A stretch of DNA of 64,000 bases, from positions 67,978,754 to 68,042,753 of the forward strand of contig OU744725.1 of assembly GCA_916613615.1 (NCBI GenBank). Reading direction: 5' to 3'. Below are positions 40,975 through 55,900 of this stretch, piece by piece; within the stretch, counting starts at the first letter, position 1, and every line of letters begins with the position of its first letter. Made by a program: the position numbers and the translations under genes. This DNA comes from Steromphala cineraria. Lineage: Eukaryota > Mollusca > Gastropoda > Trochida > Trochidae. The notes beneath the pieces are model-generated. The model was not told the DNA's origin, made no database searches, and saw only the letters and a list, made by a program, of their open reading frames with translations.

Positions 40975-43900
40975 CTGAGGATAGATCATAGTCATAAGCA
41001 TCATCATTGACACAGTAATAGAGGACAGAGTTATCTGTGTAGTGTGTCCTGTAGTTGGACCACCACCAGCTGACATGTGTCCTGGACCAGGCTCTGAGGA
41101 TAGATCATAGTCATAAGCATCATCATTGACACAGTAATAGAGGACAGAGTTATCTGTGCAGCGTGTCCTGGAGTTGGACCACCACCAGCTGACATGTGTC
41201 CTGGACCAGGCTCTGAGGATAAATCATAGTCATAAGCATCATTGACACAGTAATAGAGGACAGAGTTATCTGTGTAGCGTGTCCTGTAGTTGGACCACCA
41301 CCAGCTGACATGTGTCCTGGACCAGGCTCTGGAGATAGATCATAGTCATAAGCATCATCATTGATACAGTTATAGAGGACAGAGTTATCTGTGCAGTGTG
41401 TCCTGTAGTTGGACCACCACCAGCTGACATGTGTCCTGGACCAGGCTCTGAGGATAAATCATGGTCATAAGCATCATCATTGACACAGTAATAGAGGACA
41501 GAGTTATCTGTATAGTGTGTCCTGGAGTTGGACCACCACCAGCTGACATGTGTCCTGGACCAGGCTCTGGAGATAGATCATAGTCATAAGCATCATCATT
41601 GACACAGTAATAGAGGACAGAGTTATCTGTGCAGTGTGTCCTGGAGTTGGACCACCACCAGCTGACATGTGTCCTGGACCAGGCTCTGAGGATAGATCAT
41701 AGTCATAAGCATCATTGACACAGTAATAGAGGACAGAGTTATCTGTGTAGCGTGTCCTGTAGTTGGACCACCACCAGCTGACATGTGTCCTGGACCAGGC
41801 TCTGGAGATAGATCATAGTCATAAGCATCATCATTGATACAGTTATAGAGGACAGAGTTATCTGTGCAGTGTGTCCTGGAGTTGGACCACCACCAGCTGA
41901 CATGTGTCCTGGACCAGGCTCTGAGGATAGATCATAGTCATAAGCATCATCATTGATACAGTAATAGAGGACAGAGTTATCTGTGTAGTGTGTCCTGTAG
42001 TTGGACCACCACCAGCTGACATGTGTCCTGGACCAGGCTCTGGAGATAGATCATAGTCATAAGCATCATCATTGATACAGTTATAGAGGACAGAGTTATC
42101 TGTGCAGCGTGTCCTGTAGTTGGACCACCACCAGCTGACATGTGTCCTGGACCAGGCTCTGAGGATAAATCATGGTCATAAGCATCATTGATACAGTAAT
42201 AGAGGACAGAGTTATCTGTGCAGCGTGTCCTGTAGTTGGACCACCACCAGCTGACATGTGTCCTGGACCAGGCTCTGAGGATAGATCATAGTCATAAGCA
42301 TCATCATTGATACAGTAATAGAGGACAGAGTTATCTGTGCAGTGTGTCCTGGAGTTGGACCACCACCAGCTGACATGTGTCCTGGACCAGGCTCTGAGGA
42401 TAGATCATAGTCATAAGCATCATCATTGATACAGTTATAGAGGACAGAGTTATCTGTGCAGCGTGTCCTGTAGTTGGACCACCACCAGCTGACATGTGTC
42501 CTGGACCAGGCTCTGAGGATAAATCATGGTCATAAGCATCATTGATACAGTAATAGAGGACAGAGTTATCTGTGCAGCGTGTCCTGTAGTTGGACCACCA
42601 CCAGCTGACATGTGTCCTGGACCAGGCTCTGGAGATAGATCATAGTCATAAGCATCATCATTGATACAGTAATAGAGGACAGAGTTATCTGTGCAGCGTG
42701 TCCTGTAGTTGGACCACCACCAGCTGACATGTGTCCTGGACCAGGCTCTGGAGATAGATCATAGTCATAAGCATCATCATTGATACAGTAATAGAGGACA
42801 GAGTTATCTGTGCAGTGTGTCCTGTAGTTGGACCACCACCAGCTGACATGTGTCCTGGACCAGGCTCTGGAGATAGATCATAGTCATAAGCATCATCATT
42901 GATACAGTAATAGAGGACAGAGTTATCTGTGCAGCGTGTCCTGTAGTTGGACCACCACCAGCTGACATGTGTCCTGGACCAGGCTCTGGAGATAGATCAT
43001 AGTCATAAGCATCATCATTGATACAGTAATAGAGGACAGAGTTATCTGTGCAGCGTGTCCTGTAGTTGGACCACCACCAGCTGTCATGTGTCCTGGACCA
43101 GGCTCTGGAGATAGATCATAGTCATAAGCATCATTGATACAGTAATAGAGGACAGAGTTATCTGTGCAGTGTGTCCTGTAGTTGGACCACCACCAGCTGA
43201 CATGTGTCCTGGACCAGGCTCTGAGGATAAATCATGGTCATAAGCATCATTGATACAGTTATAGAGGACAGAGTTATCTGTGCAGCGTGTCCTGTAGTTG
43301 GACCACCACCAGCTGACATGTGTCCTGGACCAGGCTCTGGAGATAGATCATAGTCATAAGCATCATCATTGACACAGTAATAGAGGACAGAGTTATCTGT
43401 GTAGTGTGTCCTGTAGTTGGACCACCACCAGCTGACATGTGTCCTGGACCAGGCTCTGGAGATAGATCATAGTCATAAGCATCATCATTGATACAGTAAT
43501 AGAGGACAGAGTTATCTGTGCAGTGTGTCCTGTAGTTGGACCACCACCAGCTGACATGTGTCCTGGACCAGGCACTGAGGATAAATCATGGTCATAAGCA
43601 TCATCATTGATACAGTAATAGAGGACAGAGTTATCTGTGCAGCGTGTCCTGGAGTTGGACCACCACCAGCTGACATGTGTCCTGGACCAGGCTCTGAGGA
43701 TAGATCATAGTCATAAGCATCATCATTGATACAGTAATAGAGGACAGAGTTATCTGTGCAGTGTGTCCTGGAGTTGGACCACCACCAGCTGACATGTGTC
43801 CTGGACCAGGCTCTGGAGATAGATCATAGTCATAAGCATCATTGACACAGTAATAGAGGACAGAGTTATCTGTGCAGTGTGTCCTGGAGTTGGACCACCA

Positions 43901-46900
43901 CCAGCTGACATGTGTCCTGGACCAGGCTCTGAGGATAAATCATGGTCATAAGCATCATCATTGATACAGTAATAGAGGACAGAGTTATCTGTGCAGTGTG
44001 TCCTGTAGTTGGACCACCACCAGCTGACATGTGTCCTGGACCAGGCTCTGGAGATAGATCATAGTCATAAGCATCATTGATACAGTAATAGAGGACAGAG
44101 TTATCTGTGCAGCGTGTCCTGGAGTTGGACCACCACCAGCTGACATGTGTCCTGGACCAGGCTCTGGAGATAGATCATGGTCATAAGCATCATCATTGAC
44201 ACAGTAATAGAGGACAGAGTTATCTGTGCAGCGTGTCCTGGAGTTGGACCACCACCAGCTGACATGTGTCCTGGACCAGGCTCTGGAGATAGATCATAGT
44301 CATAAGCATCATTGATACAGTAATAGAGGACAGAGTTATCTGTGCAGTGTGTCCTGTAGTTGGACCACCACCAGCTGACATGTGTCCTGGACCAGGCTCT
44401 GAGGATAAATCATGGTCATAAGCATCATTGATACAGTTATAGAGGACAGAGTTATCTGTGCAGCGTGTCCTGTAGTTGGACCACCACCAGCTGACATGTG
44501 TCCTGGACCAGGCTCTGGAGATAGATCATAGTCATAAGCATCATCATTGACACAGTAATAGAGGACAGAGTTATCTGTGTAGTGTGTCCTGTAGTTGGAC
44601 CACCACCAGCTGACATGTGTCCTGGACCAGGCTCTGGAGATAGATCATAGTCATAAGCATCATCATTGATACAGTAATAGAGGACAGAGTTATCTGTGCA
44701 GTGTGTCCTGTAGTTGGACCACCACCAGCTGACATGTGTCCTGGACCAGGCTCTGAGGATAAATCATAGTCATAAGCATCATCATTGATACAGTAATAGA
44801 GGACAGAGTTATCTGTGCAGCGTGTCCTGGAGTTGGACCACCACCAGCTGACATGTGTCCTGGACCAGGCTCTGAGGATAGATCATAGTCATAAGCATCA
44901 TCATTGATACAGTAATAGAGGACAGAGTTATCTGTGCAGTGTGTCCTGGAGTTGGACCACCACCAGCTGACATGTGTCCTGGACCAGGCTCTGGAGATAG
45001 ATCATAGTCATAAGCATCATTGACACAGTAATAGAGGACAGAGTTATCTGTGCAGTGTGTCCTGGAGTTGGACCACCACCAGCTGACATGTGTCCTGGAC
45101 CAGGCTCTGAGGATAAATCATGGTCATAAGCATCATCATTGATACAGTAATAGAGGACAGAGTTATCTGTGCAGTGTGTCCTGTAGTTGGACCACCACCA
45201 GCTGACATGTGTCCTGGACCAGGCTCTGGAGATAGATCATAGTCATAAGCATCATTGATACAGTAATAGAGGACAGAGTTATCTGTGCAGCGTGTCCTGG
45301 AGTTGGACCACCACCAGCTGACATGTGTCCTGGACCAGGCTCTGAGGATAGATCATAGTCATAAGCATCATCATTGATACAGTAATAGAGGACAGAGTTA
45401 TCTGTGCAGTGTGTCCTGGAGTTGGACCACCACCAGCTGACATGTGTCCTGGACCAGGCTCTGGAGATAGATCATAGTCATAAGCATCATTGACACAGTA
45501 ATAGAGGACAGAGTTATCTGTGCAGTGTGTCCTGGAGTTGGACCACCACCAGCTGACATGTGTCCTGGACCAGGCTCTGAGGATAAATCATGGTCATAAG
45601 CATCATCATTGATACAGTAATAGAGGACAGAGTTATCTGTGCAGTGTGTCCTGTAGTTGGACCACCACCAGCTGACATGTGTCCTGGACCAGGCTCTGGA
45701 GATAGATCATAGTCATAAGCATCATTGATACAGTAATAGAGGACAGAGTTATCTGTGCAGCGTGTCCTGGAGTTGGACCACCACCAGCTGACATGTGTCC
45801 TGGACCAGGCTCTGGAGATAGATCATGGTCATAAGCATCATCATTGACACAGTAATAGAGGACAGAGTTATCTGTGCAGCGTGTCCTGGAGTTGGACCAC
45901 CACCAGCTGACATGTGTCCTGGACCAGGCTCTGGAGATAGATCATAGTCATAAGCATCATCATTGATACAGTTATAGAGGACAGAGTTATCTGTGCAGCG
46001 TGTCCTGTAGTTGGACCACCACCAGCTGACATGTGTCCTGGACCAGGCTCTGAGGATAGATCATAGTCATAAGCATCATTGACACAGTAATAGAGGACAG
46101 AGTTATCTGTGTAGCGTGTCCTGTAGTTGGACCACCACCAGCTGACATGTGTCCTGGACCAGGCTCTGGAGATAGATCATAGTCATAAGCATCATCATTG
46201 ATACAGTTATAGAGGACAGAGTTATCTGTGCAGCGTGTCCTGTAGTTGGACCACCACCAGCTGACATGTGTCCTGGACCAGGCTCTGGAGATAGATCATA
46301 GTCATAAGCATCATCATTGATACAGTAATAGAGGACAGAGTTATCTGTGCAGCGTGTCCTGTAGTTGGACCACCACCAGCTGACATGTGTCCTGGACCAG
46401 GCTCTGGAGATAGATCATAGTCATAAGCATCATCATTGATACAGTAATAGAGGACAGAGTTATCTGTGCAGTGTGTCCTGTAGTTGGACCACCACCAGCT
46501 GACATGTGTCCTGGACCAGGCTCTGGAGATAGATCATGGTCATAAGCATCATCATTGATACAGTAATAGAGGACAGAGTTATCTGTGCAGCGTGTCCTGT
46601 AGTTGGACCACCACCAGCTGACATGTGTCCTGGACCAGGCTCTGGAGATAGATCATAGTCATAAGCATCATCATTGATACAGTAATAGAGGACAGAGTTA
46701 TCTGTGCAGCGTGTCCTGTAGTTGGACCACCACCAGCTGTCATGTGTCCTGGACCAGGCTCTGGAGATAGATCATAGTCATAAGCATCATTGATACAGTA
46801 ATAGAGGACAGAGTTATCTGTGCAGTGTGTCCTGGAGTTGGACCACCACCAGCTGACATGTGTCCTGGACCAGGCTCTGGAGATAGATCATAGTCATAAG

Positions 46901-49900
46901 CATCATTGATACAGTAATAGAGGACAGAGTTATCTGTGCAGTGTGTCCTGGAGTTGGACCACCACCAGCTGACATGTGTCCTGGACCAGGCTCTGAGGAT
47001 AAATCATGGTCATAAGCATCATCATTGATACAGTAATAGAGGACAGAGTTATCTGTGCAGTGTGTCCTGTAGTTGGACCACCACCAGCTGACATGTGTCC
47101 TGGACCAGGCTCTGGAGATAGATCATAGTCATAAGCATCATTGATACAGTAATAGAGGACAGAGTTATCTGTGCAGCGTGTCCTGGAGTTGGACCACCAC
47201 CAGCTGACATGTGTCCTGGACCAGGCTCTGAGGATAGATCATAGTCATAAGCATCATCATTGATACAGTAATAGAGGACAGAGTTATCTGTGCAGTGTGT
47301 CCTGGAGTTGGACCACCACCAGCTGACATGTGTCCTGGACCAGGCTCTGGAGATAGATCATAGTCATAAGCATCATTGACACAGTAATAGAGGACAGAGT
47401 TATCTGTGCAGTGTGTCCTGGAGTTGGACCACCACCAGCTGACATGTGTCCTGGACCAGGCTCTGAGGATAAATCATGGTCATAAGCATCATCATTGATA
47501 CAGTAATAGAGGACAGAGTTATCTGTGCAGTGTGTCCTGTAGTTGGACCACCACCAGCTGACATGTGTCCTGGACCAGGCTCTGGAGATAGATCATAGTC
47601 ATAAGCATCATTGATACAGTAATAGAGGACAGAGTTATCTGTGCAGCGTGTCCTGGAGTTGGACCACCACCAGCTGACATGTGTCCTGGACCAGGCTCTG
47701 GAGATAGATCATGGTCATAAGCATCATCATTGACACAGTAATAGAGGACAGAGTTATCTGTGCAGCGTGTCCTGGAGTTGGACCACCACCAGCTGACATG
47801 TGTCCTGGACCAGGCTCTGGAGATAGATCATAGTCATAAGCATCATCATTGATACAGTTATAGAGGACAGAGTTATCTGTGCAGCGTGTCCTGTAGTTGG
47901 ACCACCACCAGCTGACATGTGTCCTGGACCAGGCTCTGAGGATAGATCATAGTCATAAGCATCATTGACACAGTAATAGAGGACAGAGTTATCTGTGTAG
48001 CGTGTCCTGTAGTTGGACCACCACCAGCTGACATGTGTCCTGGACCAGGCTCTGGAGATAGATCATAGTCATAAGCATCATCATTGATACAGTTATAGAG
48101 GACAGAGTTATCTGTGCAGCGTGTCCTGTAGTTGGACCACCACCAGCTGACATGTGTCCTGGACCAGGCTCTGGAGATAGATCATAGTCATAAGCATCAT
48201 CATTGATACAGTAATAGAGGACAGAGTTATCTGTGCAGCGTGTCCTGTAGTTGGACCACCACCAGCTGACATGTGTCCTGGACCAGGCTCTGGAGATAGA
48301 TCATAGTCATAAGCATCATCATTGATACAGTAATAGAGGACAGAGTTATCTGTGCAGTGTGTCCTGTAGTTGGACCACCACCAGCTGACATGTGTCCTGG
48401 ACCAGGCTCTGGAGATAGATCATGGTCATAAGCATCATCATTGATACAGTAATAGAGGACAGAGTTATCTGTGCAGCGTGTCCTGTAGTTGGACCACCAC
48501 CAGCTGACATGTGTCCTGGACCAGGCTCTGGAGATAGATCATAGTCATAAGCATCATCATTGATACAGTAATAGAGGACAGAGTTATCTGTGCAGCGTGT
48601 CCTGTAGTTGGACCACCACCAGCTGTCATGTGTCCTGGACCAGGCTCTGGAGATAGATCATAGTCATAAGCATCATTGATACAGTAATAGAGGACAGAGT
48701 TATCTGTGCAGCGTGTCCTGGAGTTGGACCACCACCAGCTGACATGTGTCCTGGACCAGGCTCTGAGGATAGATCATAGTCATAAGCATCATTGACACAG
48801 TAATAGAGGACAGAGTTATCTGTGCAGTGTGTCCTGGAGTTGGACCACCACCAGCTGACATGTGTCCTGGACCAGGCTCTGAGGATAAATCATGGTCATA
48901 AGCATCATCATTGATACAGTAATAGAGGACAGAGTTATCTGTGCAGTGTGTCCTGTAGTTGGGCCACCACCAGCTGACATGTGTCCTGGACCAGGCTCTG
49001 GAGATAGATCATAGTCATAAGCATCATTGATACAGTAATAGAGGACAGAGTTATCTGTGCAGCGTGTCCTGGAGTTGGACCACCACCAGCTGACATGTGT
49101 CCTGGACCAGGCTCTGGAGATAGATCATAGTCATAAGCATCATCATTGATACAGTTATAGAGGACAGAGTTATCTGTGCAGCGTGTCCTGTAGTTGGACC
49201 ACCACCAGCTGACATGTGTCCTGGACCAGGCTCTGAGGATAGATCATAGTCATAAGCATCATTGACACAGTAATAGAGGACAGAGTTATCTGTGTAGCGT
49301 GTCCTGTAGTTGGACCACCACCAGCTGACATGTGTCCTGGACCAGGCTCTGGAGATAGATCATAGTCATAAGCATCATCATTGATACAGTTATAGAGGAC
49401 AGAGTTATCTGTGCAGCGTGTCCTGTAGTTGGACCACCACCAGCTGACATGTGTCCTGGACCAGGCTCTGGAGATAGATCATAGTCATAAGCATCATCAT
49501 TGATACAGTAATAGAGGACAGAGTTATCTGTGCAGCGTGTCCTGTAGTTGGACCACCACCAGCTGACATGTGTCCTGGACCAGGCTCTGGAGATAGATCA
49601 TAGTCATAAGCATCATCATTGATACAGTAATAGAGGACAGAGTTATCTGTGCAGTGTGTCCTGTAGTTGGACCACCACCAGCTGACATGTGTCCTGGACC
49701 AGGCTCTGGAGATAGATCATAGTCATAAGCATCATCATTGATACAGTAATAGAGGACAGAGTTATCTGTGCAGTGTGTCCTGTAGTTGGACCACCACCAG
49801 CTGACATGTGTCCTGGACCAGGCTCTGGAGATAGATCATAGTCATAAGCATCATCATTGATACAGTAATAGAGGACAGAGTTATCTGTGCAGCGTGTCCT

Positions 49901-52900
49901 GTAGTTGGACCACCACCAGCTGTCATGTGTCCTGGACCAGGCTCTGGAGATAGATCATAGTCATAAGCATCATTGATACAGTAATAGAGGACAGAGTTAT
50001 CTGTGCAGTGTGTCCTGTAGTTGGACCACCACCAGCTGACATGTGTCCTGGACCAGGCTCTGAGGATAAATCATGGTCATAAGCATCATTGATACAGTTA
50101 TAGAGGACAGAGTTATCTGTGCAGCGTGTCCTGTAGTTGGACCACCGACAGCTGACATGTGTCCTGGACCAGGCTCTGGAGATAGATCATAGTCATAAGC
50201 ATCATCATTGACACAGTAATAGAGGACAGAGTTATCTGTGTAGTGTGTCCTGTAGTTGGACCACCACCAGCTGACATGTGTCCTGGACCAGGCTCTGGAG
50301 ATAGATCATAGTCATAAGCATCATCATTGATACAGTAATAGAGGACAGAGTTATCTGTGCAGTGTGTCCTGTAGTTGGACCACCACCAGCTGACATGTGT
50401 CCTGGACCAGGCTCTGAGGATAAATCATGGTCATAAGCATCATCATTGATACAGTAATAGAGGACAGAGTTATCTGTGCAGCGTGTCCTGGAGTTGGACC
50501 ACCACCAGCTGACATGTGTCCTGGACCAGGCTCTGAGGATAGATCATAGTCATAAGCATCATCATTGATACAGTAATAGAGGACAGAGTTATCTGTGCAG
50601 TGTGTCCTGGAGTTGGACCACCACCAGCTGACATGTGTCCTGGACCAGGCTCTGGAGATAGATCATAGTCATAAGCATCATCATTGATACAGTTATAGAG
50701 GACAGAGTTATCTGTGCAGCGTGTCCTGTAGTTGGACCACCACCAGCTGACATGTGTCCTGGACCAGGCTCTGGAGATAGATCATAGTCATAAGCATCAT
50801 CATTGATACAGTAATAGAGGACAGAGTTATCTGTGCAGCGTGTCCTGTAGTTGGACCACCACCAGCTGACATGTGTCCTGGACCAGGCTCTGGAGATAGA
50901 TCATAGTCATAAGCATCATCATTGATACAGTAATAGAGGACAGAGTTATCTGTGCAGTGTGTCCTGTAGTTGGACCACCACCAGCTGACATGTGTCCTGG
51001 ACCAGGCTCTGGAGATAGATCATGGTCATAAGCATCATCATTGATACAGTAATAGAGGACAGAGTTATCTGTGCAGCGTGTCCTGTAGTTGGACCACCAC
51101 CAGCTGACATGTGTCCTGGACCAGGCTCTGGAGATAGATCATAGTCATAAGCATCATCATTGATACAGTAATAGAGGACAGAGTTATCTGTGCAGCGTGT
51201 CCTGTAGTTGGACCACCACCAGCTGTCATGTGTCCTGGACCAGGCTCTGGAGATAGATCATAGTCATAAGCATCATTGATACAGTAATAGAGGACAGAGT
51301 TATCTGTGCAGCGTGTCCTGGAGTTGGACCACCACCAGCTGACATGTGTCCTGGACCAGGCTCTGAGGATAGATCATAGTCATAAGCATCATCATTGATA
51401 CAGTAATAGAGGACAGAGTTATCTGTGCAGTGTGTCCTGGAGTTGGACCACCACCAGCTGACATGTGTCCTGGACCAGGCTCTGGAGATAGATCATAGTC
51501 ATAAGCATCATTGACACAGTAATAGAGGACAGAGTTATCTGTGCAGTGTGTCCTGGAGTTGGACCACCACCAGCTGACATGTGTCCTGGACCAGGCTCTG
51601 AGGATAAATCATGGTCATAAGCATCATCATTGATACAGTAATAGAGGACAGAGTTATCTGTGCAGTGTGTCCTGTAGTTGGACCACCACCAGCTGACATG
51701 TGTCCTGGACCAGGCTCTGGAGATAGATCATAGTCATAAGCATCATTGATACAGTAATAGAGGACAGAGTTATCTGTGCAGCGTGTCCTGGAGTTGGACC
51801 ACCACCAGCTGACATGTGTCCTGGACCAGGCTCTGGAGATAGATCATAGTCATAAGCATCATCATTGATACAGTTATAGAGGACAGAGTTATCTGTGCAG
51901 CGTGTCCTGTAGTTGGACCACCACCAGCTGACATGTGTCCTGGACCAGGCTCTGAGGATAGATCATAGTCATAAGCATCATTGACACAGTAATAGAGGAC
52001 AGAGTTATCTGTGTAGCGTGTCCTGTAGTTGGACCACCACCAGCTGACATGTGTCCTGGACCAGGCTCTGGAGATAGATCATAGTCATAAGCATCATCAT
52101 TGATACAGTTATAGAGGACAGAGTTATCTGTGCAGCGTGTCCTGTAGTTGGACCACCACCAGCTGACATGTGTCCTGGACCAGGCTCTGGAGATAGATCA
52201 TAGTCATAAGCATCATCATTGATACAGTAATAGAGGACAGAGTTATCTGTGCAGCGTGTCCTGTAGTTGGACCACCACCAGCTGACATGTGTCCTGGACC
52301 AGGCTCTGGAGATAGATCATGGTCATAAGCATCATCATTGATACAGTAATAGAGGACAGAGTTATCTGTGCAGTGTGTCCTGTAGTTGGACCACCACCAG
52401 CTGACATGTGTCCTGGACCAGGCTCTGGAGATAGATCATAGTCATAAGCATCATCATTGATACAGTAATAGAGGACAGAGTTATCTGTGCAGCGTGTCCT
52501 GTAGTTGGACCACCACCAGCTGACATGTGTCCTGGACCAGGCTCTGGAGATAGATCATAGTCATAAGCATCATCATTGATACAGTAATAGAGGACAGAGT
52601 TATCTGTGCAGCGTGTCCTGTAGTTGGACCACCACCAGCTGTCATGTGTCCTGGACCAGGCTCTGGAGATAGATCATAGTCATAAGCATCATTGATACAG
52701 TAATAGAGGACAGAGTTATCTGTGCAGTGTGTCCTGTAGTTGGACCACCACCAGCTGACATGTGTCCTGGACCAGGCTCTGAGGATAAATCATGGTCATA
52801 AGCATCATTGATACAGTTATAGAGGACAGAGTTATCTGTGCAGCGTGTCCTGTAGTTGGACCACCGACAGCTGACATGTGTCCTGGACCAGGCTCTGGAG

Positions 52901-55900
52901 ATAGATCATAGTCATAAGCATCATCATTGACACAGTAATAGAGGACAGAGTTATCTGTGTAGTGTGTCCTGTAGTTGGACCACCACCAGCTGACATGTGT
53001 CCTGGACCAGGCTCTGGAGATAGATCATAGTCATAAGCATCATCATTGATACAGTAATAGAGGACAGAGTTATCTGTGCAGTGTGTCCTGGAGTTGGACC
53101 ACCACCAGCTGACATGTGTCCTGGACCAGGCTCTGAGGATAAATCATGGTCATAAGCATCATCATTGATACAGTAATAGAGGACAGAGTTATCTGTGCAG
53201 CGTGTCCTGGAGTTGGACCACCACCAGCTGACATGTGTCCTGGACCAGGCTCTGAGGATAGATCATAGTCATAAGCATCATCATTGATACAGTAATAGAG
53301 GACAGAGTTATCTGTGCAGTGTGTCCTGGAGTTGGACCACCACCAGCTGACATGTGTCCTGCACCAGGCTCTGGAGATAGATCATAGTCATAAGCATCAT
53401 TGACACAGTAATAGAGGACAGAGTTATCAGTGCAGTGTGTCCTGGAGTTGGACCACCACCAGCTGACATGTGTCCTGGACCAGGCTCTGGAGATAGATCA
53501 TGGTCATAAGCATCATCATTGACACAGTAATAGAGGACAGAGTTATCTGTGCAGCGTGTCCTGGAGTTGGACCACCACCAGCTGACATGTGTCCTGGACC
53601 AGGCTCTGGAGATAGATCATAGTCATAAGCATCATCATTGATACAGTAATAGAGGACAGAGTTATCTGTGCAGCGTGTCCTGGAGTTGGACCACCACCAG
53701 CTGACATGTGTCCTGGACCAGGCTCTGAGGATAAATCATAGTCATAAGCATCATTGACACAGTAATAGAGGACAGAGTTATCTGTGTAGCGTGTCCTGTA
53801 GTTGGACCACCACCAGCTGACATGTGTCCTGGACCAGGCTCTGGAGATAGATCATAGTCATAAGCATCATCATTGATACAGTAATAGAGGACAGAGTTAT
53901 CTGTGCAGCGTGTCCTGTAGTTGGACCACCACCAGCTGTCATGTGTCCTGGACCAGGCTCTGGAGATAGATCATAGTCATAAGCATCATTGATACAGTAA
54001 TAGAGGACAGAGTTATCTGTGCAGTGTGTCCTGTAGTTGGACCACCACCAGCTGACATGTGTCCTGGACCAGGCTCTGAGGATAAATCATGGTCATAAGC
54101 ATCATTGATACAGTTATAGAGGACAGAGTTATCTGTGCAGCGTGTCCTGTAGTTGGACCACCGACAGCTGACATGTGTCCTGGACCAGGCTCTGGAGATA
54201 GATCATAGTCATAAGCATCATCATTGACACAGTAATAGAGGACAGAGTTATCTGTGTAGTGTGTCCTGTAGTTGGACCACCACCAGCTGACATGTGTCCT
54301 GGACCAGGCTCTGGAGATAGATCATAGTCATAAGCATCATCATTGATACAGTAATAGAGGACAGAGTTATCTGTGCAGTGTGTCCTGTAGTTGGACCACC
54401 ACCAGCTGACATGTGTCCTGGACCAGGCTCTGAGGATAAATCATGGTCATAAGCATCATCATTGATACAGTAATAGAGGACAGAGTTATCTGTGCAGCGT
54501 GTCCTGGAGTTGGACCACCACCAGCTGACATGTGTCCTGGACCAGGCTCTGAGGATAGATCATAGTCATAAGCATCATCATTGATACAGTAATAGAGGAC
54601 AGAGTTATCTGTGCAGTGTGTCCTGGAGTTGGACCACCACCAGCTGACATGTGTCCTGCACCAGGCTCTGGAGATAGATCATAGTCATAAGCATCATTGA
54701 CACAGTAATAGAGGACAGAGTTATCAGTGCAGTGTGTCCTGGAGTTGGACCACCACCAGCTGACATGTGTCCTGGACCAGGCTCTGGAGATAGATCATAG
54801 TCATAAGCATCATCATTGATACAGTTATAGAGGACAGAGTTATCTGTGCAGCGTGTCCTGTAGTTGGACCACCACCAGCTGACATGTGTCCTGGACCAGG
54901 CTCTGGAGATAGATCATAGTCATAAGCATCATCATTGATACAGTAATAGAGGACAGAGTTATCTGTGCAGCGTGTCCTGTAGTTGGACCACCACCAGCTG
55001 ACATGTGTCCTGGACCAGGCTCTGGAGATAGATCATAGTCATAAGCATCATCATTGATACAGTAATAGAGGACAGAGTTATCTGTGCAGTGTGTCCTGTA
55101 GTTGGACCACCACCAGCTGACATGTGTCCTGGACCAGGCTCTGGAGATAGATCATGGTCATAAGCATCATCATTGATACAGTAATAGAGGACAGAGTTAT
55201 CTGTGCAGCGTGTCCTGTAGTTGGACCACCACCAGCTGACATGTGTCCTGGACCAGGCTCTGGAGATAGATCATAGTCATAAGCATCATCATTGATACAG
55301 TAATAGAGGACAGAGTTATCTGTGCAGCGTGTCCTGTAGTTGGACCACCACCAGCTGTCATGTGTCCTGGACCAGGCTCTGGAGATAGATCATAGTCATA
55401 AGCATCATTGATACAGTAATAGAGGACAGAGTTATCTGTGCAGCGTGTCCTGGAGTTGGACCACCACCAGCTGACATGTGTCCTGGACCAGGCTCTGAGG
55501 ATAGATCATAGTCATAAGCATCATCATTGATACAGTAATAGAGGACAGAGTTATCTGTGCAGTGTGTCCTGGAGTTGGACCACCACCAGCTGACATGTGT
55601 CCTGGACCAGGCTCTGGAGATAGATCATAGTCATAAGCATCATTGACACAGTAATAGAGGACAGAGTTATCTGTGCAGTGTGTCCTGGAGTTGGACCACC
55701 ACCAGCTGACATGTGTCCTGGACCAGGCTCTGAGGATAAATCATGGTCATAAGCATCATCATTGATACAGTAATAGAGGACAGAGTTATCTGTGCAGTGT
55801 GTCCTGTAGTTGGACCACCACCAGCTGACATGTGTCCTGGACCAGGCTCTGGAGATAGATCATAGTCATAAGCATCATTGATACAGTAATAGAGGACAGA

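Noticed and set aside
43393..43575. ORF inside the large minisatellite
   Set aside because: Unit length (119 or 116 bp) is not a multiple of three and each unit carries TAA; the ORF is a chance combination of units.
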